Of a stretch of 64,000 bases of DNA, positions 41,746 through 51,946 are shown one piece after another. The stretch lies in the NCBI GenBank assembly GCA_947168395.1, contig CAMVLT010000006.1, positions 62,001 to 126,000 of the forward strand. Reading direction: 5' to 3'. The notes under the pieces were generated by a model that did not search any database, had not been told where the DNA came from, and worked only from the letters and a program-made list of their open reading frames with translations. Position 1 is the first letter of the stretch; every line of letters begins with the position of its first letter. Source of the stretch: an uncultured Prevotellaceae bacterium. Its GTDB lineage: Bacteria; Bacteroidota; Bacteroidia; Bacteroidales; Bacteroidaceae. The translations under genes and the position numbers were made by a program.

Positions 41746-43315
41746 ACTTGCGAGCGGCTTCTGTTTCGGCTCGCTTGGCGCGATAGAATCTGTCAACAAA
41801 GTCAACCTGCTCACGGTTGGGTCGCATAATGAGCGATGCACCATTAGAGAACTGCATGGTGGTAGGCTTCTGATCGTCGAACGATGGCCAGTAAGGCAGA
41901 CCCTTGCCGTTAGGATTGCAGGTCTTGGCAAAGTTCACCCAGTACTGCTGGATAATCTCGGCTACGGCAGACTCTGTGGGGTACTTCTGTGGCTGGTCGA
42001 GGAACATACCGTTAAGGTACATGATATCATCGGCATGGGCCACACCCTTGCGACGAGGATCGCGCGAGAAACTCATCTCTGATGGCTGAGCCAGATAGGC
42101 TGCATAGGCAGGACTCTTACCAGTCTTGGCCTGCAGACTAACCCAAGCGTAAGAAGGCCATGCAAATCCCATATCGCGGAATGCGTCGCCGAATCCGTGC
42201 CAAGCCTCATCGTCGGTTCTGCCAGGATAGTACTTAAGTGCCTCGCCAGCCCACGAACCAAAGATTCCGTCTACGGTCTTCTTGTAGTCTTCGGCCTTGA
42301 TATTGCCTGGGGCAAAGAGTGCACCCTCGTCGCTGTTGGTCATCACGATCACAGGCACATCGTTGTACTCGCCACGCTCGTACAGGCGATACTGGTCGTC
42401 GCAGATCACGTATCCATCCACACATGGCCAGAAGCCTGCAAAACCTACGTTACCATCGCAAAGCTGCATGGCGTCCATCTGGCGCAGCTGCTTCAGGTTC
42501 TTTTTCTTCAGGTGTTTCTGGAATGCCAGTCCCTGACTCTCGGCACCCTTCTGCGATGCGTCGAGACCAAGCGAACGGGGCTTGTCGCTCCATGGGGCAA
42601 ACGATCCGCCACTATGGCTGATGCAGGCACGGAACAGTCCCTTGGCCAGTGGCGATGCACACAGTATGCTACAGCTGATGGCACCAGCACTCTCGCCGAA
42701 GATGGTAACCTTCGATGGGTCGCCACCAAACTGGGCGATGTTGCGCTGAACCCACTGCAGGGCGAAAATCTGGTCGAGGATACCGTAGTTGCCAGAGTGT
42801 CCGTCCTTGCTCTCCTTGGTGAGTTCGGGATGAGCCATGAATCCCAGAGCACCAGTGCGATACTCGATGCTTACGATGACTACGCCACGCTGAGCCAGAC
42901 GCTTCCACAGGTCGCCACCATACCATTCGGTCTGGAATCCACCACCATGTATCCATACCATCACGGGCAGTTTGTCGTTGACGCTCTTGGCAGGTGTGGC
43001 GATACCCAGATACAGGCAGTCCTCGCTCATCTGGTCGGCTGTGCGACCAGGACGTGTGGGCTGAGGAGGCATCTTACCGAACTCGTCGCACACACGAACA
43101 CCCTCCCAAGCCTTAGCAGGTTGAGGGTCGCGCCAACGCAGATTGCCCACTGGAGGTGCAGCGTATGGGATGGCCTTGTAGACAGCCAGTCCTTCATCGG
43201 CCACTCCCTGAACGTCGCCTGTTTCTACGTGGGTTTTAAGAATCTGCGCCTGAGCGCTTACTGAGGCCGCAAACACAAAGGCGGCCAGAATCAATGTCTT
43301 GATAATTGGTTTCAT
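41744..43315 (-). CDS. type-B carboxylesterase, secreted
   Basis: 523 residues with a signal peptide (MKPIIKTLILAAFVFAASVS, then AQAQ). The family signatures are all present: EDCLYLGIATP, VMVWIHGGGFQTEWYGG (oxyanion-hole HGGG), VTIFGESAGAISCSIL with the catalytic serine in GESAG, and KGVAHADDIMYLNG with the likely histidine. It hydrolyses ester bonds, possibly of acetylated or feruloylated plant polysaccharides, in the periplasm or outside. It is 9 bp from the dehydrogenase gene in the same direction, which might mean co-transcription. Confidence 0.87.
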   Translation of the reverse strand: MKPIIKTLILAAFVFAASVSAQAQILKTHVETGDVQGVADEGLAVYKAIPYAAPPVGNLRWRDPQPAKAWEGVRVCDEFGKMPPQPTRPGRTADQMSEDCLYLGIATPAKSVNDKLPVMVWIHGGGFQTEWYGGDLWKRLAQRGVVIVSIEYRTGALGFMAHPELTKESKDGHSGNYGILDQIFALQWVQRNIAQFGGDPSKVTIFGESAGAISCSILCASPLAKGLFRACISHSGGSFAPWSDKPRSLGLDASQKGAESQGLAFQKHLKKKNLKQLRQMDAMQLCDGNVGFAGFWPCVDGYVICDDQYRLYERGEYNDVPVIVMTNSDEGALFAPGNIKAEDYKKTVDGIFGSWAGEALKYYPGRTDDEAWHGFGDAFRDMGFAWPSYAWVSLQAKTGKSPAYAAYLAQPSEMSFSRDPRRKGVAHADDIMYLNGMFLDQPQKYPTESAVAEIIQQYWVNFAKTCNPNGKGLPYWPSFDDQKPTTMQFSNGASLIMRPNREQVDFVDRFYRAKRAETEAARK

Positions 43316-43324
43316 AAATATGGT

Positions 43325-46300
43325 TTATTGTTTTTTAGGGGTTGTACATTCGTTAACCAGATATACGATACTCATGTATGGTATGCCCGAATTTGTCTCG
43401 AGTCCGATTTCGCAGGTACGGCTGTTCGAGTAGCCCACCTCTATGCCGTTGGCCTCGATCTGTGGGCGCAGTTTGCGCAGTCCGTAGCTGTTGAGTTCGG
43501 GGAATGTGAATCCTCTGTCGCCAGCAAATCCGCAACAGCCCACACCCTCAGGCAGGAACACATTCTTAGAGCAGAGCTTGGCCAACTCGATCATATCCTT
43601 GTCCACACCCATCTGTCGGGTAGAACATGTGAGGTGCAGGGCTATGTGGCGATCGATAGGATGGAAATCGAGTCGCGGCACCAAGAATTTCATAATAAAC
43701 TCGGCAGGCTCGTAAAGTTCCATTTTCTTCATTACCTTCTTCATTCTGTGCAGACATGGGCTCTGGGCGCAGAGCACGGGATACTTACCCTCCTCGCTGG
43801 CCTTCCACAGAGCAGCCTCTAGCTCGGCACTCTTACGGTCGGCGATGTCGAGCATACCTTTACTCTCCCAAATCTGTCCGCAACACATACGTTCCATACC
43901 CTCTGGGAAGATAACCTCGTAGCCAGCCTTGGCCATCAGTTGGATAACCTCATCCACCAAGTCGTGAATCTTTCCGCCATGCTTGGATTGTCCCATAGTC
44001 TGGTTGATACAGCTAGGGAAGTAGACCACCTTTAGTTCGGAGTGCTGCTCCTCCTTGTGTGGTATCGACTTCTCGATGATGAATTGCGTCAGGTCGCTCT
44101 TCTTGGGTTGGCGATGCTTCTTAGGCATAGCGGTGGTCCATAGCGGCATGCCCATCTTGTTCATGCCTCGACAGATGCTCGTCATCAGTGTCGGGCCCAG
44201 GGTGATATGTGCGGCATGGGCAACATCCAGCACCACTCGCAGACCACTCTTGATGCCAGCCATGTGGTTGGCAGCAAACTCGCCAAGCTTATATCCCGTA
44301 GGACTCTCGTTCATGTCCATCTGTCGAATCAGGTGGGTCAGCTCGCCCGTATTGATCTTCATTGGGCACGATGTAGAACAGAGTCCATCGGTAGCGCAAG
44401 TCTGGTCGCCATAATACTTGTATTGTTTCTTCAGTGTGGCCAGTCGCTCTGGGTCGGCACCAGTCTTGGTGAGATAGCGTATCTCGCGCTGAACGGCTAT
44501 ACGCATACGACTGCTCAGTGTGAGTCCGCACGACATACAGTTCACCTCGCAGAATCCGCACTCTATACACTTGTTGGCTCGCTTCACCTGTTCGATGGTC
44601 TCCTTGGCTGTACTCAGCGATGGGTCCATCAGGTAGTGTCCGCCATCAGGCACACTATCGAAGTCGAAATCGAGCACTGGCAGTGGTTTCAGACACTTGA
44701 TATAGCAGTCAGGATCGTCGTTGAAGATCACACCCTTGTTCAACAGTCCCTCGGGGTCGAAAATTTTCTTGAGTTCGCACATTATCTCGTAGGCCTTGTC
44801 GCCCCACTCGTACTTCACGAATGGAGCCATGTTACGACCTGTGCCGTGCTCGGCCTTCAGGCTTCCATCGTAGCCCTCGACCACCAGCTTAGCCACATCG
44901 CGCATCATCTCGGCATAGCGTGCCACCTCGTGCTCATCGGCAAAACTCTGATTCAAGATGAAGTGGTAGTTGCCCTCGAATGCGTGACCATAGATACAAG
45001 CATCGTCGTAGCCATGATCGGCTATCAGCTTCTGCAGTTTCACTGTGGCCTCAGGCAGCGATTCTATCGGGAATGCCACATCCTCGATAAGGCACGATGT
45101 GCCCACAGGACGTGTACCACCCACTGATGGGAAGATGCCCGAACGGATGGCCCAGTACTTGCCATACACGGCAGGATCCTCGGTAAACTCGGCAGGGATA
45201 TACAGGCGGAACTGGCCCAGGCACTCCTTTATCTTCTCTATCTTATCCAGCAGTTGCTCGTGGGTAATGCCCTTGGTCTCTGTGAGTATCGCTGTCAGGT
45301 TGTGATAGTCGCCAGGCTCCACGCCCTCTATCTTGCCTGCATCTACATCCTGCTTGTACTGCAGATATACAGGGTCATCGACCGACGAAAGCGACTTATA
45401 ATCGAGCATCTCGGCCGATTTCACCACCAGATTTTCGGCACTGTACTCCAGATCTTCCTCGCCAGCCTTCATCTTCTTCATGGCCACCACGGCCTCGCAA
45501 CTCTCCTTCATCGTCATGAAGTAGACCATCGCCGAAGCCTTGTACGGATAGTCCTTCAGCGTCTTCATCGTAACCTCCGATAGGAATGCCAATGTGCCCT
45601 CGCTACCTACCATCGAGTGGGCTATGATGTCGAACGGATCGTCGTAGGCCACCAGTGGGCGCAGGTTCAATCCCGTTACGTTCTTGATCGAGTATTTCTT
45701 GGCGATACGACCGGTCAGTTCCTCGTCGGCACGCACTTTGTCGCGCAGCATCTCGATATGCTTCAGAAATGCGGGGTGAGTCTTGCGGAACTCCTCGCGA
45801 CTCTGCTCGTCGCCAGTGTCCAGAATGGTACCGTCAGCCAGTATGATGCGGGCCGAGATGAGCATGCGGTCGCTGTTGGCATGCACACCGCAGTTCATGC
45901 CCGATGCATTGTTCACCACAATACCACCCACCATAGCCGAACCTATCGATGCAGGATCGGGCGGGAACACACGGCTGTAGGGCTTCAGTATCTGATTGAC
46001 ACGACCACCCACTATGCCAGGCTGCAACTTGATGGTCTCCTGATTCTTACCCAGCTCGTACTTCTCCCAGTGCTTGCCAGCCACTATCAGCACAGAGTCG
46101 GTACAACTCTGACCACTGAGCGATGTGCCTGCAGCACGGAATGTGAAAGGCAGCTTGAACTTGTCGCACAACTGCACTATCTTAGCGATTTCCTCCTCGC
46201 CATCACTACGGATTACCACCTTTGGTATCTGACGATAGAAACTGGCATCGGTACCCCAACCTAGGGTGCGAAGCTCATCGGTATAGACACGCTCTGCAGG

Positions 46301-46339
46301 CAATATCTGCCGCAACTCTGAAAGGAATTGGCTCATCAT
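43325..46339 (-). CDS. FAD-linked D-2-hydroxyacid dehydrogenase with Fe-S/CCG domains
   Basis: 1004 residues. Residues about 20-230 are an FAD-binding (PCMH) domain: VVIRSDGEEEIAKIVQLCD, FTFRAAGTSLSGQSCTDSVL and PDPASIGSAMVGGIVVNNAS. The FAD-oxidase C-terminal domain follows (HGTGRNMAPFVKYEWG). A [4Fe-4S] ferredoxin-type pair comes next: CIECGFCEVNC and CATDGLCSTSCP. The end holds two CCG cysteine motifs (CCGQIWESKG, GCCGFAGDRG) for a further Fe-S site. This is a GlcD-GlcF-like fusion of about the length of E. coli YdiJ; it oxidises D-lactate, glycolate or a related 2-hydroxyacid. The nearby lactate permease supports a lactate-like substrate. Confidence 0.85.
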   Translation of the reverse strand: MMSQFLSELRQILPAERVYTDELRTLGWGTDASFYRQIPKVVIRSDGEEEIAKIVQLCDKFKLPFTFRAAGTSLSGQSCTDSVLIVAGKHWEKYELGKNQETIKLQPGIVGGRVNQILKPYSRVFPPDPASIGSAMVGGIVVNNASGMNCGVHANSDRMLISARIILADGTILDTGDEQSREEFRKTHPAFLKHIEMLRDKVRADEELTGRIAKKYSIKNVTGLNLRPLVAYDDPFDIIAHSMVGSEGTLAFLSEVTMKTLKDYPYKASAMVYFMTMKESCEAVVAMKKMKAGEEDLEYSAENLVVKSAEMLDYKSLSSVDDPVYLQYKQDVDAGKIEGVEPGDYHNLTAILTETKGITHEQLLDKIEKIKECLGQFRLYIPAEFTEDPAVYGKYWAIRSGIFPSVGGTRPVGTSCLIEDVAFPIESLPEATVKLQKLIADHGYDDACIYGHAFEGNYHFILNQSFADEHEVARYAEMMRDVAKLVVEGYDGSLKAEHGTGRNMAPFVKYEWGDKAYEIMCELKKIFDPEGLLNKGVIFNDDPDCYIKCLKPLPVLDFDFDSVPDGGHYLMDPSLSTAKETIEQVKRANKCIECGFCEVNCMSCGLTLSSRMRIAVQREIRYLTKTGADPERLATLKKQYKYYGDQTCATDGLCSTSCPMKINTGELTHLIRQMDMNESPTGYKLGEFAANHMAGIKSGLRVVLDVAHAAHITLGPTLMTSICRGMNKMGMPLWTTAMPKKHRQPKKSDLTQFIIEKSIPHKEEQHSELKVVYFPSCINQTMGQSKHGGKIHDLVDEVIQLMAKAGYEVIFPEGMERMCCGQIWESKGMLDIADRKSAELEAALWKASEEGKYPVLCAQSPCLHRMKKVMKKMELYEPAEFIMKFLVPRLDFHPIDRHIALHLTCSTRQMGVDKDMIELAKLCSKNVFLPEGVGCCGFAGDRGFTFPELNSYGLRKLRPQIEANGIEVGYSNSRTCEIGLETNSGIPYMSIVYLVNECTTPKKQ

Positions 46340-46461
46340 AGGGCGCTAGTTTTTAGTTATACTTAATCGATTTTGCGAGCAAATATACAAAAAAAATTGA
46401 TATCGACGAACAATTTTAGTATTTTTTCGTATCTATGGCCCGATAAAAACCTATCGTGGTG

Positions 46462-46929
46462 ATGAACAATCGACTATTACCCATACTAACCATGTGGTTT
46501 TGCGCACTCGCATGCACAGCGCAAAGCTTCGATCTGAAGAAGCAGCACGACAGCCTTTACTACCTTAACGGCTGGCGACTGCCCTACCCCGTATATCAGT
46601 ATCAGACGGGCGATGTGGATGGCGACGGACGCACCGATGCCATCGTGGGGGTAATCAAGTCGACCAGGTTCTATCCCGAAAAGGCCCGACGCATTTTCAT
46701 CTTCAAGAATGTCAACGGCAAGGCTCGCCCACTGTGGCTGGGCTCAAAGCTTGGCGGACTGCTCGAGGACTTCCGCTTTGTGGATGGCAAGATACGTGCC
46801 ATCGAGAAGGCCGGCGAGGGAAAGTATGTGGTGGCCGACTACCGCTGGGGCGGATTCGGCATGGCCTTCGACCACTATATTATAAAAGGTGTAAATCATG
46901 AAACAGCAATAAAAACCTTTTGCCAATGA
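46462..46929 (+). CDS. exported protein of unknown function
   Basis: 155 residues from the ATG at 46462 (two upstream GTG codons are less likely). A signal peptide (MNNRLLPILTMWFCALACTA) is followed by YQTGDVDGDGRTDAIVGVI, which carries a DxDGDGRTD calcium-loop or FG-GAP-like segment, and a beta-rich C-terminus. The stop overlaps the next ATG (ATGA), so it is coupled to the DUF3160 lipoprotein. The function is not recognised. Confidence 0.65.
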   Translation: MNNRLLPILTMWFCALACTAQSFDLKKQHDSLYYLNGWRLPYPVYQYQTGDVDGDGRTDAIVGVIKSTRFYPEKARRIFIFKNVNGKARPLWLGSKLGGLLEDFRFVDGKIRAIEKAGEGKYVVADYRWGGFGMAFDHYIIKGVNHETAIKTFCQ

Positions 46930-49370
46930 AAAGTAAATTAATCATGTTGGCATGCATGGCGGGTCTGATGGCAGCATGCAGCCAGAAACAGAATGTGGTA
47001 ATGCCGGTATCAACGATTGATGCCGAGAAACTGGGCGACAGCATCGACTACAACATGGATGTGAGTGGCCTTAACCTCAGCGACGTGCGACTGCTGCGCA
47101 ATGCGCCTGCTGCACAGCGCGGCTATCCGTTCAAGGACTCGTATCTGCGAGGCATCTACTGTACCACCACCTGGTACGACTCACTGATGTGGAAACTCGA
47201 CGAGAAGGTAGAGGCCGTGGTGGAATGCAAGGAGAACGAAGACTGGCGCGATGCCTACATGCGCACCATCGACGAGAAGAAACTGATAACCTACACCGAC
47301 GAGGAGCTGGCATTTATGAAGCGACTCAAGGAGCGCGAGGAGGAACTGCAGAAGCAGAATTTCGACGTGCCCGAAGGTCTGCGTGTAAATATGGCCAACC
47401 TGCTGAATCCCAAGCAATTAAAGGATTTCGACTCTACTCTCTGCCAGAAGCTTGGCGAGGAGGGATTTGCCATCGTGCCCAGCAGTCACAAACAGCTGTT
47501 CCACGTCTACGAACAGAACGACTACCACGTATTCCCCAGCTTCGTTACTACCGACCTGTATCTGCAGCTTTACCACCTCTACATAGACTGCATGCTGCGC
47601 GAGGTCGAGGAGTATCAGTTGCTGCCACTGATGACAGAGTTTTCGCGCGACATGAAGGACGCCATGCTGGCTTTCCTGCACAATGCGCCACGCGATAGCG
47701 AGGCCAACCGCATAGCTGGTCGCAACATCCAGTTCTTCGATGTGGCCCTGCACCTGTTTAATGGTCAGCCGGTGGCCGATGCCGCCCTTAACGGCACCGT
47801 GGTTCGCGAGATTGACAAATGTCTGAAAGCTGCTAACTGTCCTAGCGAACTGCTGATGGACTACATGGGCGACGTATCGTTCCCCTACAGTCTGTTCCGA
47901 GCCCGTGGTCACTACAGCCGTAGCGATGCACTTAAGCGCTACTTCCGTGGCATGATGTGGCTACAGACAGCCCCCATGGGACTGAGGCACGAAACCGAAG
48001 TGAAGCAGGCCGTACAGATGGCATTCGCCATGAAGCTGTTTAAGAAGAATCGCCAGAAGTACGACAAGCTCAACAATCTTATCACCCTGCTCATGGGCAA
48101 GTCAGACGATCTGAGTCTGCTGCAGGTGATGGAAGAGGTTGAGAAGACAGGTATGGGCATGGACGACCTGCTGAACGACGACAATGCCATTAAGGCTCTT
48201 ACCAAAAAGCTTAACGCTATCGGCGACAAACTGACACGCATCCGACCAAAGTTCGAGAAGACCAGTCATAATAAGATATGTGTGATGCCTCAGCGCTATC
48301 AGCCCGATGCCGAGGTGCTGCAGGAGATGGTCGACTACAAGAACACCCCGCCACAGCGTGCCACACCTAAGGGTGTCGATGTGATGGCTGCCATGGGTGT
48401 AGCTGCCGCAGAGCAGATTCTTAAGGACGAGAAGACCAAGTGGGAGCCCCTGCTGCCCACACTCGACAAGATGAAGAAGCGTATGGGCGAGATCGACTGG
48501 CGCGAGACCATCGTAACCCAGTGGATGCAGACACTCAAGGAGATGTGTGCTGCCAATGCCGGTGCCGATGCGAAGTCAGCCCCCTACTTCATGCAGAACC
48601 CCGAGTGGGGCAAGAAGGACCTGAATGCCGCTCTGGCATCGTGGGCCGAACTTAAGCACGACGCCATCCTCTACGCCAAGCAGCCTATGGGTGCCGAGTG
48701 TGGTGGTGGTCCTGAGTTGCCCGAGCCTGTGGTCAAGGGATATGTAGAGCCCAACGTGAAGTTCTGGAAGAAAGCCATCGAACTGCTCGACAACACTGCC
48801 AAACTGCTCAGAGCTCAGGATATGATGACCGAGAAGGTAGAAAGTGCCACAGAGCGCATGAAGGACGAGGTTACATTCATGCTTCGTGCCAGCGAGAAGG
48901 AGCTGACTGGCAAGGAACTTGCCGACGAGGAGTACGACCACATCAACTATATCGGAGCCACCTTCGAGAACATCTCGCTCGAACTGCTCCGCATGCCCGA
49001 TCAGGAACTCTACAATTGGACCGACGTAGAGGGTGCCGACAGCAAGGTGGCCGTCGTGGCCGACGTCTACACCGCCAATGCCGACAACAACGACGCCAAG
49101 TCGATACTGTTCGAGGCCGTGGGCGATGCCGACGAGATCTACGTGGTGGTCGAGATAGGTGGATACCTGTATCTTACACGTGGTGGCGTACTCAGCTATC
49201 GCGAGTTTATCCAGCCCATCAACGAGCCCCGACTCACCGACGAGGAGTGGCAGGAGATGCTGAAGAAGAATGCTCGCAAGGGTGTACCCGACTGGATGAA
49301 GAGCATCCTTGTGCCACTCAACAAGTTGCCAGAGGCTGATGAAGAGGTGTTCTATTCTTCTGGTTGTTAG
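46926..49370 (+). CDS. DUF3160 lipoprotein
   Basis: 814 residues. The lipoprotein signal MKSKLIMLACMAGLMAAC has a clear AAC cleavage site. The DUF3160 hallmark YHVFPSFVTTDLYLQLYHLY followed by IDCMLREVEEYQLLPLMTEF is at about residue 205. Long helical sequence follows, and near the end ECGGGPELPEPVVKGYVEPN and GVLSYREFIQPINEPRLTDE are also typical. Members are envelope proteins of unknown function. It is coupled to the exported protein upstream and overlaps the CapA-like gene by 32 bp. Confidence 0.78.
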   Translation: MKSKLIMLACMAGLMAACSQKQNVVMPVSTIDAEKLGDSIDYNMDVSGLNLSDVRLLRNAPAAQRGYPFKDSYLRGIYCTTTWYDSLMWKLDEKVEAVVECKENEDWRDAYMRTIDEKKLITYTDEELAFMKRLKEREEELQKQNFDVPEGLRVNMANLLNPKQLKDFDSTLCQKLGEEGFAIVPSSHKQLFHVYEQNDYHVFPSFVTTDLYLQLYHLYIDCMLREVEEYQLLPLMTEFSRDMKDAMLAFLHNAPRDSEANRIAGRNIQFFDVALHLFNGQPVADAALNGTVVREIDKCLKAANCPSELLMDYMGDVSFPYSLFRARGHYSRSDALKRYFRGMMWLQTAPMGLRHETEVKQAVQMAFAMKLFKKNRQKYDKLNNLITLLMGKSDDLSLLQVMEEVEKTGMGMDDLLNDDNAIKALTKKLNAIGDKLTRIRPKFEKTSHNKICVMPQRYQPDAEVLQEMVDYKNTPPQRATPKGVDVMAAMGVAAAEQILKDEKTKWEPLLPTLDKMKKRMGEIDWRETIVTQWMQTLKEMCAANAGADAKSAPYFMQNPEWGKKDLNAALASWAELKHDAILYAKQPMGAECGGGPELPEPVVKGYVEPNVKFWKKAIELLDNTAKLLRAQDMMTEKVESATERMKDEVTFMLRASEKELTGKELADEEYDHINYIGATFENISLELLRMPDQELYNWTDVEGADSKVAVVADVYTANADNNDAKSILFEAVGDADEIYVVVEIGGYLYLTRGGVLSYREFIQPINEPRLTDEEWQEMLKKNARKGVPDWMKSILVPLNKLPEADEEVFYSSGC

Positions 49371-50250
49371 CACGATGTTTATATCTGCCCTCGCGGCAGA
49401 TATAAATATCGTTTTCACCGGCGACATCCTGCTTGACCGCGGGGTGCGCCGGGTTATCGAACGTCATGGAGTCGACCATCTGTTCTCAGGTGGCATCGAC
49501 TCCATCTTCCGTTCGGCCCAGGTGGTTGTGGGCAATCTGGAGTGCCCTGCCACCAAGATAGTATCACCAGTACAGAAACTATTCATTTTCCGTGCCGAAC
49601 CCGAATGGCTAACCACGCTACGCTCTCACGGCATCACCCACCTTAACCTGGCCAACAACCACTCTATCGACCAAGGTCGCGAGGGCCTTATGGACACCCG
49701 TCGCAACATCATCGCTGCAGGCATCACTCCGATAGGTGCAGGCCAGAATATGGCCGAGGCATCACAGCCCGTACTGCTGGCATCACAGCCCAGAAACGTG
49801 TGGCTGGTGCCATCGCTCCGTCTGGCACTCGAAAACTATTCTTACCTTACCGACAGACCCTGCGTGAGTCAGGAGCCCATGGACTCGCTTCTGAATCGTG
49901 TGCACCGTCTGCGCAAGGCCGACTCTACGGCCGTCATCATCGTGTCGCTGCACTGGGGCGGCGAACACACCCTGAAACCCGTCAACCGTCAGCGATGGGA
50001 CGCCCACCAACTGATACGTGCCGGGGCCGATGCACTGATATGCCATCACACCCACACACTGCAGACCATCGAGGAGTTTCTGGGCAAGAAGATATACTAC
50101 AGCATCGGCAATTTCATCTTCGACCCCACCCGACCGCTCAACAGTCAGGCCTGCATGGTGCGACTACGTGTGAGCGAAAACAGTATCGAAACCGAGACCA
50201 TTCCCGTCGAAATTCGCAACTGCGTACCCACAATCGTAGACCATTTTTGA
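49339..50250 (+). CDS. CapA-family protein, exported
   Basis: 303 residues from the ATG at 49339; an upstream frame start inside the DUF3160 gene is not needed. A signal peptide (MKRCSILLVVSTMFISALAA) is followed by the CapA metallophosphatase-like core: INIVFTGDILLDRG, VVVGNLECPAT, LNLANNHSIDQG, VIIVSLHWGGEHT and ICHHTHTLQTIE, ending in a YYSIGNFIF block. The metal-binding GD, NLE, NNH, HWG and HxH motifs are intact. CapA proteins act in polyglutamate capsule formation or more widely in the envelope. It overlaps the previous gene and lies 91 bp before the lactate permease. Confidence 0.85.
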   Translation: MKRCSILLVVSTMFISALAADINIVFTGDILLDRGVRRVIERHGVDHLFSGGIDSIFRSAQVVVGNLECPATKIVSPVQKLFIFRAEPEWLTTLRSHGITHLNLANNHSIDQGREGLMDTRRNIIAAGITPIGAGQNMAEASQPVLLASQPRNVWLVPSLRLALENYSYLTDRPCVSQEPMDSLLNRVHRLRKADSTAVIIVSLHWGGEHTLKPVNRQRWDAHQLIRAGADALICHHTHTLQTIEEFLGKKIYYSIGNFIFDPTRPLNSQACMVRLRVSENSIETETIPVEIRNCVPTIVDHF

Positions 50251-50341
50251 TTTTTTCACTAAAATTATTGCATCACTATTGGATTTTTGTCGTATATTTG
50301 TCGGCAGAACTTATATAAATATTCACTAACACTAAAAGTCT

Positions 50342-51946
50342 ATGTCTGCATTAGTATCAGCTATCCCCATTCTGTTACTCATTATTCTGATGATGGGTTT
50401 CAAGGTATCTGGCTACAAAAGCGCCATCGTTACGCTGATTGTAACCGTAGTATTAGCTCTGTTTGCAGCCCCTGCCATGGGCATTGTGCCCGAGAAGTAT
50501 GCCGAGGCCAGCATCTTTGGCATTACCATTTGGTCGGTAGTCGAAGGACTGCTCAAGGCCTGCTTCCCTATCATACTTATCATCATCTGCGCCATCTTCA
50601 GCTACAACATCCTTTGCGAAACCAAGGAGATCGAGACCATCAAGACGCAGTTCATCCAGATGACCAGCGACAAGGGTCTGCTGGTGCTGCTGCTCACGTG
50701 GGGTCTTGGTGGTGTGCTCGAGGGTATGGCAGGCTTTGGCACGGCTGTGGCCATTCCTGCTGCCATACTTATCGGACTGGGATTCAAACCTATGTTCTCG
50801 GCCGTCATCTGTCTGATAGCCAACACCGTGGCCGTGGGCTTTGGTGCTGTCGGCCTGCCAGCCACCACACTGGCCAACCAGGTAGCTGCCAGCGGTACGG
50901 CCACCCCTGAGGAGCTTTGCGAGGTTGCCACCTTTATCATTCTGCAACTATCGCTGATGTTCTACATCACCCCGTTCCTCATACTGATGCTAACGGACAA
51001 GACCAAGATACTCAAGAACGTCAGCATTGCGCTGTTTGTAGGCACTTGCTCTATCGTAGTGCAGTTCTGTTGTGCCCACTTCATCGGCCCAGAGACTCCC
51101 GCCATCCTCGGTTCGGTAGCCGCCATCGCAGCCATGCTTATCTACAACAAGCTGTTCATCCACGACGAGAATCCAAGCGACGAGGTTAAGGTCGAGAAGA
51201 AGAACTTCGGTCTGGCCAAGACCCTCAAGGCCTGGAGCGTTTACGGCCTGATAATCTTCTTCATCCTCATCAGCAGTAAGATTGTGCCACCTATCAACGA
51301 ACTGCTGGGCAGCACACTGGTCACCAAGTTCGAGCTGCCGATAATCGGCAACACCTTTAAGTTTGGTTGGCTGTCTAATGCCGGACTCATGATTTTCCTT
51401 GGTGCTGTGATTGGCGGACTCATTCAGGGCATGAGCTTTGGTGCGCTGATGAAGCTACTGGCCAAGACCACACTGAACCTGCAGAAGACGGTAGTAACCA
51501 TCTGCTGTCTGGTAGCCATGGCCATGCTGATGAACAATACCGGTATGACCAACGATATCGCCAAGGGTCTGGTAATGCTTACCGGCGCAGCCTTCCCGTT
51601 CTTTGCTCCGCTCATCGGCTCTATCGGCACGTTTGTTACGGGTAGTGCCACAAATGCCAACATCCTGTTTGGAAAGCTGCAGGCCACTGCCGCCAGCGAT
51701 CTGGGGCTGGTCAACCAGGGCACATTCTTCGGTGTTAGCGGTAGCGAGACCAACTGGCTCGCCGCAGCCAACTGTGCCGGATCTGAGGGTGGTAAACTCT
51801 TGTCACCACAAAGTATCGCCATCGCAACCGCAGCATGTGATATGGAGGGTCAGGATGGCGACATTATGCGTAAGACCATGCCGTTCGCTATCTTCTGGAT
51901 ACTTATGAACGGCCTGATGGTATTCCTGGGACTACACGTTATTTAG
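50342..51946 (+). CDS. lctP: L-lactate permease (LctP family)
   Basis: 534 residues with 12 or more hydrophobic segments. The family-specific core GLGGVLEGMAGFGTAVAIPA is at about residue 125, with ICLIANTVAVGFGAVGLPAT after it, and GSATNANILFGKLQATAA and GVSGSETNWLAAANCAGSEG near the end. It carries lactate or glycolate in symport with protons. Its nearness to the large FAD/Fe-S dehydrogenase (4 kb upstream, opposite strand) supports hydroxyacid uptake and oxidation. The 3' end overlaps the DUF4380 gene by 8 bp. Confidence 0.9.
   Translation: MSALVSAIPILLLIILMMGFKVSGYKSAIVTLIVTVVLALFAAPAMGIVPEKYAEASIFGITIWSVVEGLLKACFPIILIIICAIFSYNILCETKEIETIKTQFIQMTSDKGLLVLLLTWGLGGVLEGMAGFGTAVAIPAAILIGLGFKPMFSAVICLIANTVAVGFGAVGLPATTLANQVAASGTATPEELCEVATFIILQLSLMFYITPFLILMLTDKTKILKNVSIALFVGTCSIVVQFCCAHFIGPETPAILGSVAAIAAMLIYNKLFIHDENPSDEVKVEKKNFGLAKTLKAWSVYGLIIFFILISSKIVPPINELLGSTLVTKFELPIIGNTFKFGWLSNAGLMIFLGAVIGGLIQGMSFGALMKLLAKTTLNLQKTVVTICCLVAMAMLMNNTGMTNDIAKGLVMLTGAAFPFFAPLIGSIGTFVTGSATNANILFGKLQATAASDLGLVNQGTFFGVSGSETNWLAAANCAGSEGGKLLSPQSIAIATAACDMEGQDGDIMRKTMPFAIFWILMNGLMVFLGLHVI

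Noticed and set aside
42197..43264. 355-codon plus-strand frame opposite the esterase
   Set aside because: The esterase frame has signal peptide and catalytic motifs; the antisense frame does not.
44207..45127. 306-codon plus-strand frame opposite the FAD/Fe-S dehydrogenase
   Set aside because: Shadow of a well-supported gene.
50287..50910. 207-codon frame overlapping the lactate permease in another frame
   Set aside because: The permease frame has the transport-family signature; this one is a frame-shifted His/Arg/Cys-rich shadow.
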